From Dictyobacter arantiisoli (GTDB taxonomy: Bacteria; Chloroflexota; Ktedonobacteria; Ktedonobacterales; Ktedonobacteraceae): a stretch of 49,216 bases of DNA. Shown piece by piece: positions 32,612 to 40,799 of this stretch. The notes beneath the pieces are model-generated. The model did no database searches. It saw nothing but the letters and a program-made list of their open reading frames with translations, and had not been told where the DNA came from. Positions within the stretch are counted from its first letter, which is position 1. Every line of letters starts with the position of its first letter. Position numbers and translations under genes: made by a program. Location: contig NZ_BIXY01000054.1 of assembly GCF_008326305.1 (NCBI RefSeq), positions 1-49,216 on the forward strand. The letters run 5' to 3'.

Positions 32612-34156
32612 ATGCAAGAAAACGACATACTGCTGCAAATGGAACATATCACCAAGCGCTTTTCGGGTTCTGTCGCGCTTTCAGATGCCTCCATACACGT
32701 GGCGCGCGGCGAAGTTCATGCCCTGATTGGAGAAAATGGCGCGGGTAAATCGACCCTCATCAAAGTCCTTACCGGTGTATATCGCTATGATGAAGGCACT
32801 ATTTTCTTTGATGGGCAGACCAGAGCTTTCCAATCCCCACAGCAGGCGCAACGCGAGGGTATCAGTACCATCTATCAGGAAATCAATCTGGTTCCATTTC
32901 GGAGCGTTACCGAGAATATTTTTCTGGGACGTGAGATCTTTCGCTGGGGACTACTCAACTGGCGCAAAATGCACATCGAGGCGCGAGCGCTGCTTGAGCG
33001 CCTGCACATCTCACTGGATGTCACCAAACCACTCAATACCTATAACATCGCGACCCAACAAATGGTGGCCATTGCCCGTGCGATCTCCTTTAAAAGCAAA
33101 CTGGTGATTATGGATGAGCCCACCTCTTCACTCAATGAGGATGAAGTTGCGACGCTCTTCGGGGTTATCCGCCAGTTGAAAGAGGAGGGGGTTGCGACGA
33201 TCTTTGTCAGTCATCGACTTGACGAGTTGTATGCGATTTGCGATGGTATCACTATTTTGCGGGATGGGAGCACGGTCGATGAGCGGCCTATCAATACGAT
33301 TACCCGGCTTGAGTTAGTGGCAAAGATGCTGGGAAAGGATTTAGGGAGCGTACAGAAGAGCGGTTTGACCAGTTTTGATGCCAGCCGCCACCGTGCCAGC
33401 GAGGAAGTCCTGCTGGATGTCACTGGTTTGCGTGCCGGGCGCAAGCTACAAAATGCCAGCCTTAGTGTGCATGTGGGCGAGATCGTTGGCCTGGCTGGTC
33501 TGCTTGGTTCTGGACGCAGCGAAGTTGCGCGGGCCATATTTGGCGCGGATAGTCTGGACGCGGGTACGGTGGCTGTGAATGGCAAAGAGGTCCACTTCCG
33601 TCGGCCCGAAGATGGAATTCTGGCAAGCATCGGATTCTGCTCAGAGGATCGTAAGATCGATGGCATTATTCCCGATCTCTCGGTGCGTGAAAATCTTACT
33701 CTGGCGGCGCTGCCTACCTTGACTCGCTATGGCATCGTGGATCGCAAGCAACAGGAAGAAATTGTGGATCATTTCATTCAGCGCCTGGGTATTAAAACGG
33801 CTGGACCAGAGCAAAAGATCCGCGAACTATCGGGTGGTAACCAGCAAAAGGTCCTGCTCGCACGCTGGCTCTGCTTGAATCCTCGTTTGTTGTTGCTGGA
33901 TGAGCCGACACGTGGTATTGATGTCGGAGCCAAAAGCGAGATCCAGAAGCTTGTCGAGGAACTGGCTGAGGGAGGTATGGGCGTCCTGCTGATCTCCTCT
34001 GAACTTGAAGAGATTATCGAAGGAAGTGACCAGGTGGTCGTATTGCGGGATGGCATAACGGTAGCGAAACTTCCACGTGAGGGTTTGACTCAGGATGCTA
34101 TTTTAACCGCTATGGCGCATGGTGAGGCGCATTCTGACGCGGGAGAAAATGTATGA
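32612..34156 (+). CDS. ytfR: Sugar ABC importer, double ATPase (YtfR/RbsA-like)
   Basis: A 514-residue tandem ABC ATPase that powers sugar uptake on the inner face of the membrane. Domain 1 has Walker A GENGAGKST, a degenerate signature (YNIATQQMVAIARA) and Walker B LVIMDEPTSSL; domain 2 has a P-loop variant GLLGSGRSEVAR, the signature LSGGNQQKV and LLLLDEPTRGIDVGAK. Such asymmetric pairs define the CUT2 (RbsA/MglA/YtfR) class. The start at 32612 (MQENDILLQ) is set by GGAGAGGA; the preceding 36 codons of open frame lie in the 157-base spacer. The stop overlaps the next start (ATGA). Confidence 0.92.
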   Translation: MQENDILLQMEHITKRFSGSVALSDASIHVARGEVHALIGENGAGKSTLIKVLTGVYRYDEGTIFFDGQTRAFQSPQQAQREGISTIYQEINLVPFRSVTENIFLGREIFRWGLLNWRKMHIEARALLERLHISLDVTKPLNTYNIATQQMVAIARAISFKSKLVIMDEPTSSLNEDEVATLFGVIRQLKEEGVATIFVSHRLDELYAICDGITILRDGSTVDERPINTITRLELVAKMLGKDLGSVQKSGLTSFDASRHRASEEVLLDVTGLRAGRKLQNASLSVHVGEIVGLAGLLGSGRSEVARAIFGADSLDAGTVAVNGKEVHFRRPEDGILASIGFCSEDRKIDGIIPDLSVRENLTLAALPTLTRYGIVDRKQQEEIVDHFIQRLGIKTAGPEQKIRELSGGNQQKVLLARWLCLNPRLLLLDEPTRGIDVGAKSEIQKLVEELAEGGMGVLLISSELEEIIEGSDQVVVLRDGITVAKLPREGLTQDAILTAMAHGEAHSDAGENV

Positions 34157-35148
34157 TACGCTTAGAGCAGCGTTTAACGGCCTTCAAGACACGGAACCTG
34201 CGGAATATAGGACAGGACTACGGGGCCTTGATTGCGCTTGTGGTGCTTATCCTCTTTAATCTTATCTTTACCAGACAATTTAATTCGGTGATCGCGATCA
34301 CTGATCTATTGGTCCATGTGACGCCGACTCTGATCCTGGGCGTTGGTATGACGCTGGTAATTGCGACTGGCGGTATCGATATTTCAGTCGGATCAATCAT
34401 GGGCCTGACGGGCATCCTCACGTATCTGATTTTTAGCGGAAAATTATTTGGTATCCAAAATATCGTACTGGGTACCGCCGTGGCGATTCCGATTGCATTA
34501 GCCGTTGCCGCGCTGATCGGGGCTTTTAATGGTTTGCTGGTTACGCGTTTCAAAGTACAGCCCATCGTTGCCACCTTGATTGCGTTGATCATTGTGCGTG
34601 GCGTCGCGGAGGTCACGGTCAATGGTTTCCAATTCGCCTTTTTAAGTGCGCCCATCGTAAGCTGGCTGAGTGGTAACGTTTTAGGTTTTCTCCCCAAACA
34701 AGTGATTCTGATGTCCGTCATCGTCGCTATTTTTGCCTGGCTGATGCATGCCACATCCTTTAGCCGTTATCTGCTGGCGGCGGGTGGGAATCAATCAGCC
34801 GCGCGTCTGGCTGGTGTGCCGGTGAACCGCATTCTGATTATTGTCTATACGTTGAGCGGCTTGCTGGCTGGCGTCGCCGGATTAGCCTTTATCGCCTTTG
34901 ATTCCGCCGCTAATCCCGTCTCCGATGGACTGGGCCGGGAACTGGATGCGATTGCAGCGGTGGCAGTTGGAGGAACACCACTGACCGGTGGACGCGCGAC
35001 CATTATGGGTACTGTCGTTGGGGCGATCTTCATTCAGCTTATCCGCCAGACGGTGGTCGCGCTCAATGTGCCAGATAATATTGCCAGTGTCATTATTGGT
35101 GTACTCATTGTGCTGGCGGTCTTTCTCCAGCGCCAGCGCCAGGCATAG
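34153..35148 (+). CDS. ytfT: Sugar ABC importer permease 1 (YtfT-like)
   Basis: A 331-residue CUT2 permease with about ten membrane helices. TLILGVGMTLVIATGGIDIS is the family's hallmark, followed by FNGLLVTRFKVQPIVATLI, the cytoplasmic coupling stretch SRYLLAAGGNQSAARLAGVP and GRELDAIAAVAVGGTPLTGG near the C-terminus, as in YtfT. Its ATG overlaps the ATPase stop by four bases, so translation is coupled. It pairs with the next permease as a heterodimer, as expected for a system with two different permeases rather than a homodimer of the RbsC type. Confidence 0.92.
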   Translation: MIRLEQRLTAFKTRNLRNIGQDYGALIALVVLILFNLIFTRQFNSVIAITDLLVHVTPTLILGVGMTLVIATGGIDISVGSIMGLTGILTYLIFSGKLFGIQNIVLGTAVAIPIALAVAALIGAFNGLLVTRFKVQPIVATLIALIIVRGVAEVTVNGFQFAFLSAPIVSWLSGNVLGFLPKQVILMSVIVAIFAWLMHATSFSRYLLAAGGNQSAARLAGVPVNRILIIVYTLSGLLAGVAGLAFIAFDSAANPVSDGLGRELDAIAAVAVGGTPLTGGRATIMGTVVGAIFIQLIRQTVVALNVPDNIASVIIGVLIVLAVFLQRQRQA

Positions 35149-35213
35149 GAAGTGGTAACTGTGTGCCAGCAGGTATGTTGGCACTGCTTGTGAATTTGGA
35201 GGATGTACCTATT

Positions 35214-36299
35214 ATGCCAAAGGTTTCATCGCAGCCAGAGACCAGCGATCTGGCCGTGCCAGCAACCGCACCCACGCGTATCGAACGGTTCAAAGCGCGA
35301 CTGCCCCAGGTGCAAGGAATATTGAGGCAGCAGAGTACGCTGATTGCGCTGTTTGTTGTGGTGCTTTTTAGTTTTATTCGCTATGACAATTTCGACACGA
35401 TTACTATTTATAGCATGTTGAATTTCAATGCGCAGTTTGGCCTGATCGCGCTGGGCATGACGTTTGTAATTATGACCGGCGGAATTGATCTTTCCGTCGG
35501 CGGAATCGCGGCGCTCGCCAGTGTCGTGGCGGCGCTTGCCAGTCCCCATGGTTTCTTTTACGCCTTGATCGCCGCGATTATTGCGGGCACACTGGTTGGC
35601 ATTGTCAATGGCTTTATTGTCGGCTGGATGCGCATTCCCCCCTTTATTGCTACGCTCGCAACCCTGTATATTGTACGCGGTGTTGCCTTAAAACTCATCA
35701 ATAACGCAGCCAGCATCGATCTTGATCAGAAGAGTGACTTTACTACCATCGCTGGCACCACGCTAGGAAATGGCATCTTCAATCCACCGATCCCTTTAAC
35801 CATCCCATTATTAGTGATAGCCTTTCTGATCGGTATCTTTGTATTGCGCTATACCCGTTTTGGGCGCTATGTACTGGCAATTGGAGGCAATCCTGAAGCC
35901 GCGAAACTGATGGGTCTGCCCGTTAAACGTACTCTCTTCTGGGTGTATACGCTCAGTGGTGCGCTATCCGGTCTGGTTGGTGTGCTGCTAGCCATCAATC
36001 TGAATGGTGGCTCGGCAACCGAAGGCAATGGCTGGGAATTGATCGCCATCGCGGCCACGGTCGTAGGTGGCACCCTGTTAACCGGAGGTGTGGGCTCGGT
36101 CTTTGGGACCCTGGTGGGGACCATCTTATTGGGAACCATCGTTGAAATTCTGCAACTTGAGAATAATTATACCCTCGATCACGGAGGAGGACTCTATCTC
36201 AATTCATTCTGGCAGGACGTCATTCGCGGTGTCTTTTTGTTGATCGTAGTGCTCTTACAGAGTCGCTTTCAGCAGAAGCGCGCCAGGAAGGTAACATAG
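35214..36299 (+). CDS. yjfF: Sugar ABC importer permease 2 (YjfF-like)
   Basis: A 361-residue CUT2 permease. LIALGMTFVIMTGGIDLSVG, VNGFIVGWMRIPPFIATLAT, GRYVLAIGGNPEAAKLMGLP and VVGGTLLTGGVGSVFGTLVG are typical, the last being close to YjfF. About 50 polar residues precede the first helix (MPKVSSQPETSDLAVPATAP), longer than usual. The start at 35214 has GGAGG 11 bases upstream, a wide but acceptable spacing. It is the last gene of the operon; the hairpin at 36541-36596 lies beyond repeat B2. Confidence 0.92.
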   Translation: MPKVSSQPETSDLAVPATAPTRIERFKARLPQVQGILRQQSTLIALFVVVLFSFIRYDNFDTITIYSMLNFNAQFGLIALGMTFVIMTGGIDLSVGGIAALASVVAALASPHGFFYALIAAIIAGTLVGIVNGFIVGWMRIPPFIATLATLYIVRGVALKLINNAASIDLDQKSDFTTIAGTTLGNGIFNPPIPLTIPLLVIAFLIGIFVLRYTRFGRYVLAIGGNPEAAKLMGLPVKRTLFWVYTLSGALSGLVGVLLAINLNGGSATEGNGWELIAIAATVVGGTLLTGGVGSVFGTLVGTILLGTIVEILQLENNYTLDHGGGLYLNSFWQDVIRGVFLLIVVLLQSRFQQKRARKVT

Positions 36300-36320
36300 C
36301 TTCCATCCCATTTGGGGAAT

Positions 36321-36537
36321 ACTACCATAGGTGCGAACAGAAGGCTTTTCAAGCGGGATTGCAAAGGGCGGCGCGCCCTTTGCCGGGGTTTGGGGTGTCC
36401 CCAAATACCCCTTTTTCTTCTTTTCTTCACCGCCGCACGCGGCGGCGAGAGGGAGGTGAGAGACCGGGACACAGCCCCGAACCCCAGGTTAAGGGTGCAA
36501 CCCTTAACAATCCCGCTTCTGTTCGCACCCATGGGCG
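36321..36537. repeat. Repeat family B, copy B2
   Basis: Begins GTGCGAACAGAAGGCTTTTC, then AAGCGGGATTGCAAAGGG, the reverse complement of the last module of copy B1. It continues through GCCGCACGCGGCGGCG to the module CCCCAGGTTAAGGG, GTGCAACCCTTAACAATCCC and CGCTTCTGTTCGC in the same orientation as in B1. One module is thus inverted relative to B1. Confidence 0.8.
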
Positions 36538-36540
36538 CGG

Positions 36541-36596
36541 CCCCCCTTATCGCGAAGACCCGATCACAAGGGATCGGGTCTTCGCGATAAGGGGGG
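36541..36596. terminator. Perfect 25-bp hairpin, probable bidirectional terminator
   Basis: Bases 36541-36565 (starting CCCCCCTTATCGCGAAGACC) pair without mismatch with 36572-36596 around the loop ACAAGG. It separates the ABC operon from the convergent GNAT gene. T-tracts are absent, so it may work with Rho or by structure alone. Confidence 0.65.
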
Positions 36597-36605
36597 CAAG
36601 GATAG

Positions 36606-37097
36606 TCACTTGAGAAGCTTTTCCATCATAATGACATCTACCCATTGATCATCGAGCATGCCTTGTTCATGATAGATGCCAACCGTGTGGAAGTCATGGC
36701 GCTCATACAAGCGCATACCTGGTGCATTGGTTGGGAAGGCAGCCAACACAATCTTGTGATATCCAAGTTCCCGTGCTCGCACTTCTAGCGCGCTCAGCAA
36801 GGTATCTCCAATGCCTCGTCCGCGCTGTTCACGTGCGACATAGACAGAGAGGTCTGCGACATGATCATAGACGGGTCGAGGATTGAAGGGATTGAGCGAG
36901 CTCCAACCCGCAACATTCCCCTGGCTATCTACAGCGACAAGAACTGGATGTCGAGACTCCCGAGTGGCGAGCCACTCGGCCCGCTCTTCTGGCGTGCGTA
37001 GCTGTGTCTCTAATGTGGCTGATCGGTCCTCGATTCCCTGGTTATAGATGCGTGCAATGGCTATTGCATCCTCACGTGTCGCTTCTCGGATCTCCAT
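36606..37097 (-). CDS. GNAT N-acetyltransferase (phosphinothricin/ArsN1-like)
   Basis: A 163-residue acetyl-CoA-dependent acetyltransferase. The N-terminus MEIREATREDAIAIARIYNQ followed by GIEDRSATLETQLRT is characteristic of phosphinothricin acetyltransferase relatives, including the arsinothricin-resistance enzyme ArsN1. The acetyl-CoA loop is REQRGRGIGDTLLSALE (motif A, R/Q-x-x-G-x-G/A) and the C-terminal LGYHKIVLAAFPTNAPGMRL, then YERHDF, completes the fold. It would acetylate the amino group of a small metabolite or amino-acid antibiotic; the substrate is inferred from family only. AGAAGGAG precedes the ATG. It is divergent from the P450 operon; the 367-base gap (37098-37464) between shows no further gene. 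Confidence 0.88.
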   Translation of the reverse strand: MEIREATREDAIAIARIYNQGIEDRSATLETQLRTPEERAEWLATRESRHPVLVAVDSQGNVAGWSSLNPFNPRPVYDHVADLSVYVAREQRGRGIGDTLLSALEVRARELGYHKIVLAAFPTNAPGMRLYERHDFHTVGIYHEQGMLDDQWVDVIMMEKLLK

Positions 37098-37464
37098 ATG
37101 GTACTCCTTCTTGTGTGCTCTTCACGAGCTCTGTCCATGAACGAGCCTCAGATTATATAGACTACTATTTCCCCTGTCAAGCAGACAGAGGAACGTACTC
37201 GAAAAAGAGGCAGTTTGAGTTGTGAGGTCTCTGCTATATGGTGAATACATTCGTAACCTCGTTACACATTCTGGGGGATTGGTTATATCTGGAAGCAAGC
37301 AAGCATGCCTGTGGTAGGGCATGTTGTTGCCAATGTTTTTTGTTGTATGCTATCTGTTGGTGGGAATGCAGTTCCCTCAACGATTGAAAGTGGGATATGT
37401 TTCCGCATGGAGAGTGGTGAAAAGCAGAACGGCTAGCGGTGATTGGGTGAAGGAGAATATGCAG

Positions 37465-37719
37465 ATGCGAGTGCTTGTGGATCTGAATCGGTGTCAGGGA
37501 TATGCACAATGTTGCTTTTTGGCACCGGAGTCGTTTAAGCTCGTTGGTGAAGAGGCGTTGATGTATGATTCTGGTCCTGACGATGCGTTGAAGGAGAAGA
37601 TTGAGCGCGCTGCTGCTTCGTGTCCAGTTCAGGCAATCATGGTTGAGTACATGAACGGTCATGCGGATGAGATGGTAAAGAGTGGAACGTCAGAAGCGGA
37701 GGCCCGGCATGGTGCATAG
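37465..37719 (+). CDS. Ferredoxin (3Fe-4S type) of the P450 operon
   Basis: An 84-residue single-cluster ferredoxin. Cysteines in NRCQGYAQCC and SCPVQAI give the C-x5-C...C-P spacing of [3Fe-4S] ferredoxins that donate electrons to bacterial P450s. The start at 37465 (MRVLVDLNR) fits the family; GAAGGAG lies 9 bases upstream, while an ATG two codons earlier is too close to that site. A 30-residue polar tail follows the domain. Its last codons overlap the start of the reductase gene, and the P450 follows, so the three form one electron-transfer chain. Confidence 0.88.
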   Translation: MRVLVDLNRCQGYAQCCFLAPESFKLVGEEALMYDSGPDDALKEKIERAAASCPVQAIMVEYMNGHADEMVKSGTSEAEARHGA

Positions 37720-39142
37720 AGCTGATGTCCTACAGAGCTTTAAGAAGAACGGGAGTATCGTGATTGTGGGGGCTTCGCTGGCTGGCTTGCGTGCCACCGA
37801 GGTTTTGCGCAAGGAGGGATTTGCGGGCCGCCTGACGGTGATCGGGGATGAGCCGTATGAGCCGTATGATCGCCCGCCGCTTTCCAAGCAGGTTTTAGCC
37901 GGTTGGGTCGAGGCGGAACATACGACCTTGCCGCGCCAGCATCCTCTTGATGATGTGGATTGGCGCCTGGGGATTGCTGCTACCGGACTGGATTTGCGGG
38001 CCAGGGAGGTTCATCTTGCCGATGGTCAGTCGGTTGATTTTGATCGCATGCTGATCGCAACCGGTGTGCGAGCCCGGCACTGGCCGAAAGAGGATGAAGC
38101 GAGACTGGCGGGTGTTTTTGTGGTGCGTACACGCGATGATGCACGCTTGTTACGTCAAAAATTAGAGACCAAACCGCGCCATGTGCTGATTGTTGGTGCT
38201 GGTTTTACGGGTTCTGAGATGGCCTCTGTCTGTCGCGATTTAGGATTAACCGTGACGGTAACTGAGCGCAGTGCCTCACCTCTGATTGGTGCGCTCGGGG
38301 GCGAGATTGGCTCCATCGCGGGTGATCTCCAGCGCCAGCACGGGGTGGATCTGCGCTGTAATACCACTGTTACCGCGCTGGAGGGAGACGCAGAGAGAAC
38401 ATTGCGCCGTGCCCATTTTTCCGACGGCAGTACGCTCGATGTGGATGTGGCGGTCATCGCGTTAGGTTCGATTCGCAATACTGAATGGTTGCGTGGTTCC
38501 CGCCTGGCGGCAGGTCAATTAGGCGTTGCCTGTGATGCTGGTTGCCGTGCCTTCGACATCAACGGTATCATCACGGATGATATCTTTGTCGCAGGAGATG
38601 TGGCACGTTTCCCTCATCCTTTATATGCCTATCAATTGATCGCGCTTGAGCACTGGGGAAACGCAGTGGCTCAGGCCGAGGCGGCAGCCCATAATATGGT
38701 AAATTCTGAAGCCGAACGGCGTCCACATATCTCCATTCCCGCCTTCTGGTCGATTCAATTTGGCGTTAATATCAAATCCGTTGGACTTCCACCCTTTGCC
38801 GATCAGGTGGTAATTATGCAGGGATCGGTGGAACAACACCGTTTTGTGGCGGCGTATGGACACAAGGGGCGTACGGTGGCGGCGGTGAGCTTCAATCAAG
38901 GTCGCTGGCTTCCCTATTATGAGCGGCTGATTGCATCTGCGGCAGCCTTCCCTCCTACTCCGCCTGCTTATGATGTACCGATACCCTTACATCCTGTACC
39001 CGCTAAATTTCCAGCGGCGAACGCGCCTACCTCAACCCCTACCATCGCCCTGACCGGTTATGCGCCAGATGAAATTTGCGCAACGTACCTTGAAGAGCCA
39101 CCTATGACGCCGGTAACGGTAGAGTCAGGCGGGAAGGCATAA
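37709..39142 (+). CDS. FAD-dependent ferredoxin reductase of the P450 operon
   Basis: A 477-residue NAD(P)H:ferredoxin reductase of the rhodocoxin/putidaredoxin-reductase type. FAD site: IVIVGASLAGLRATEVLRK (about residues 14-32); the DEPYEPYDRPPLSKQVL motif of the group; NAD site: HVLIVGAGFTGSEMASVCRD; C-terminal FAD-contact motif DDIFVAGDVARFPHPLY. A tail of about 60 Pro/Ala/Thr-rich residues exceeds the usual length of about 400-410. The start at 37709 (MVHRADV) overlaps the ferredoxin stop and has GGAGG 7 bases upstream, indicating coupling. It passes electrons from NAD(P)H to the ferredoxin. Confidence 0.92.
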   Translation: MVHRADVLQSFKKNGSIVIVGASLAGLRATEVLRKEGFAGRLTVIGDEPYEPYDRPPLSKQVLAGWVEAEHTTLPRQHPLDDVDWRLGIAATGLDLRAREVHLADGQSVDFDRMLIATGVRARHWPKEDEARLAGVFVVRTRDDARLLRQKLETKPRHVLIVGAGFTGSEMASVCRDLGLTVTVTERSASPLIGALGGEIGSIAGDLQRQHGVDLRCNTTVTALEGDAERTLRRAHFSDGSTLDVDVAVIALGSIRNTEWLRGSRLAAGQLGVACDAGCRAFDINGIITDDIFVAGDVARFPHPLYAYQLIALEHWGNAVAQAEAAAHNMVNSEAERRPHISIPAFWSIQFGVNIKSVGLPPFADQVVIMQGSVEQHRFVAAYGHKGRTVAAVSFNQGRWLPYYERLIASAAAFPPTPPAYDVPIPLHPVPAKFPAANAPTSTPTIALTGYAPDEICATYLEEPPMTPVTVESGGKA

Positions 39143-39151
39143 TGGCATAAT

Positions 39152-39178
39152 GGAAGGAAGGAAGGAAGGAAGGAAGGA
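39152..39178 (+). repeat. (GGAA)6 tetranucleotide tract before the P450 gene
   Basis: Six GGAA units plus GGA end 7 bases before the P450 ATG at 39186 and supply its ribosome-binding site. An ATG at 39150 reads through the tract in frame (MEGRKEGRKDEIMAGKS), so a change in repeat number would also shift that longer frame. Confidence 0.75.
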
Positions 39179-39185
39179 TGAGATT

Positions 39186-40415
39186 ATGGCCGGAAAGAGT
39201 TTATTCCAGCAGGTTAACGACTATGCTCATCGAGCAAATCCTTATCCACTCTATGCGGAGATGCGCAAGACTCCTGTGCTAGGGGATGAGGACGGCAATT
39301 ATGCGGTCAGTAGCTATCGCCTGATCACCGAGTTATTACATGATCCACGGCTCAGCTCAGATATTCGTGCTCGCCCGCCTGATGATCCAAAGCAGCAGGC
39401 TGTCGCGCAGAGCTCAATTTCACCTGCGTTTATTCGCACTGATCCGCCCGAACATGATCGTTTGCGCCGCATGCTCACACGACAATTTGGTCCTCCCCAT
39501 ACAGTCGGCATGATCGACAATATGCGAGGGGATCTGGAGAAGTATGTGAATGGCCTGTTGGATCGCATGCAGGATCGTAAGCAGATCGACATTGTTGATG
39601 ACTATGCCTATCCTTTTCCGGTAGACGTCATCTGTAAGCTGCTGGGTATCCCTCCTGAAGACGAGAAGCGCTTTCATGGCTGGGCGGAAGATATTGCCTT
39701 CTCCCTGGACCCCGCCATCGGGGAAGAAGGACGTAAACTGATCGCGAAAGGTCTGGTAGCTCGCAATGAACTGGGCCAATATATGCGTGCACTGATAGAC
39801 GTTCATCGCAAGCAGCCTGGCAATGATATGTTATCCAGACTGATCACCGATAGTAGTGCGGACGGACGGTTGACTGAAGAGGAGCTTGTAAGTTCCTCTG
39901 TTACACTTTTAATTGCCGGGCATGAGACGACCGTAAATCTCATCACCAACGGAACTCTGACCCTCTTACGCAATCCCGACGTGTTCGAACGTCTGCGCCA
40001 CGAGCCAGATCTGATCATCCCACTCGTCGAGGAGACGTTACGTTTCGAGCCACCAGTGCAGTTCAACTCACAGCGTACCGCCCTTGCCGACATCACCATT
40101 GATGGAGTCACGATTCCCAAAGGAGCTCCCGTCTACTTGATGATAGCCGCCGGGAACCGTGATCCTGTGCGTTTCAACGAGCCAGACCGCTTCATCCCAG
40201 ATCGTGAAGACAACCAGCATCTCGGTTTTGGCAGTGGCATCCACTACTGTTTTGGCGCGCCCCTGGCCCGCGTAGAAGTACAGATCGCGCTCAACGCCCT
40301 GGCGCGACGCCTGATTAATCCACGTCTTGTGGTTGATCCGCCACCCTATCGCCAGAGTGCCGTGTTACGCGGCCCACGCCATCTCCTCGTCGACGTCGAC
40401 GGCATCAAACCATAG
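39186..40415 (+). CDS. Cytochrome P450 (class I, bacterial)
   Basis: A 409-residue soluble haem monooxygenase. Signatures: I-helix AGHETT (residues 244-249), K-helix ExxR in EETLRFEPP (283-286) and the haem-binding loop GFGSGIHYCFGAPLAR with Cys355 as iron ligand. The N-terminus lacks a membrane anchor. EHDRLRRMLTRQF and the overall pattern resemble macrolide/terpene-type CYP105/107-like bacterial P450s; the exact family needs alignment. It is last in the operon ferredoxin-reductase-P450. The substrate is unknown; no terpene or polyketide synthase is in the window. Start chosen at MAGKSLFQQ after the GGAA tract. Confidence 0.94.
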   Translation: MAGKSLFQQVNDYAHRANPYPLYAEMRKTPVLGDEDGNYAVSSYRLITELLHDPRLSSDIRARPPDDPKQQAVAQSSISPAFIRTDPPEHDRLRRMLTRQFGPPHTVGMIDNMRGDLEKYVNGLLDRMQDRKQIDIVDDYAYPFPVDVICKLLGIPPEDEKRFHGWAEDIAFSLDPAIGEEGRKLIAKGLVARNELGQYMRALIDVHRKQPGNDMLSRLITDSSADGRLTEEELVSSSVTLLIAGHETTVNLITNGTLTLLRNPDVFERLRHEPDLIIPLVEETLRFEPPVQFNSQRTALADITIDGVTIPKGAPVYLMIAAGNRDPVRFNEPDRFIPDREDNQHLGFGSGIHYCFGAPLARVEVQIALNALARRLINPRLVVDPPPYRQSAVLRGPRHLLVDVDGIKP

Positions 40416-40706
40416 GACAGCAGCAAAACCAGCATTTTCAAACATAAAGTGCTTGTTTTGTAATAAAAATCCCGGGAAACGTAGTGCTTCGTCAAAGTTC
40501 ATTTGAAGGGACCAGAGCGGGGATGCAAGGGGCGGCAACTCCTTGTATCACTGCTTGTCCAAACTGTCAGCAGCCTAAGGTTGTGCAGTGGCTATCGCTT
40601 TGTATCGTAATATCTACTAATTTTTCAGGTGCCTGATCTTCACACATCGCTCCTTGCAACTGACACACAATCGTCACATTTTTGGCAACAAACTGTCATA
40701 CCTCGA

Positions 40707-40747
40707 TACTATCCTTATTTCATAGACAGAAACGAGTAAGGATAGTA
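40707..40747. promoter_or_regulatory. 11-bp inverted repeat upstream of the CPBP gene
   Basis: TACTATCCTTA (40707-40717) pairs with TAAGGATAGTA (40737-40747) across 19 bases, 53 bases before the ATG. It may be an operator or leader hairpin. The rest of the 384-base gap (40416-40799) shows no gene. Confidence 0.4.
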
Positions 40748-40799
40748 CCTTATTGGCAGATGCCCTTGCTTCTAATATAGGAGATAAAGGAAATTTTTT

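Noticed and set aside
37234..37662. 142-codon minus-strand ORF opposite the ferredoxin gene
   Set aside because: It overlaps a clear ferredoxin on the other strand and has a His/Leu-rich shadow composition.
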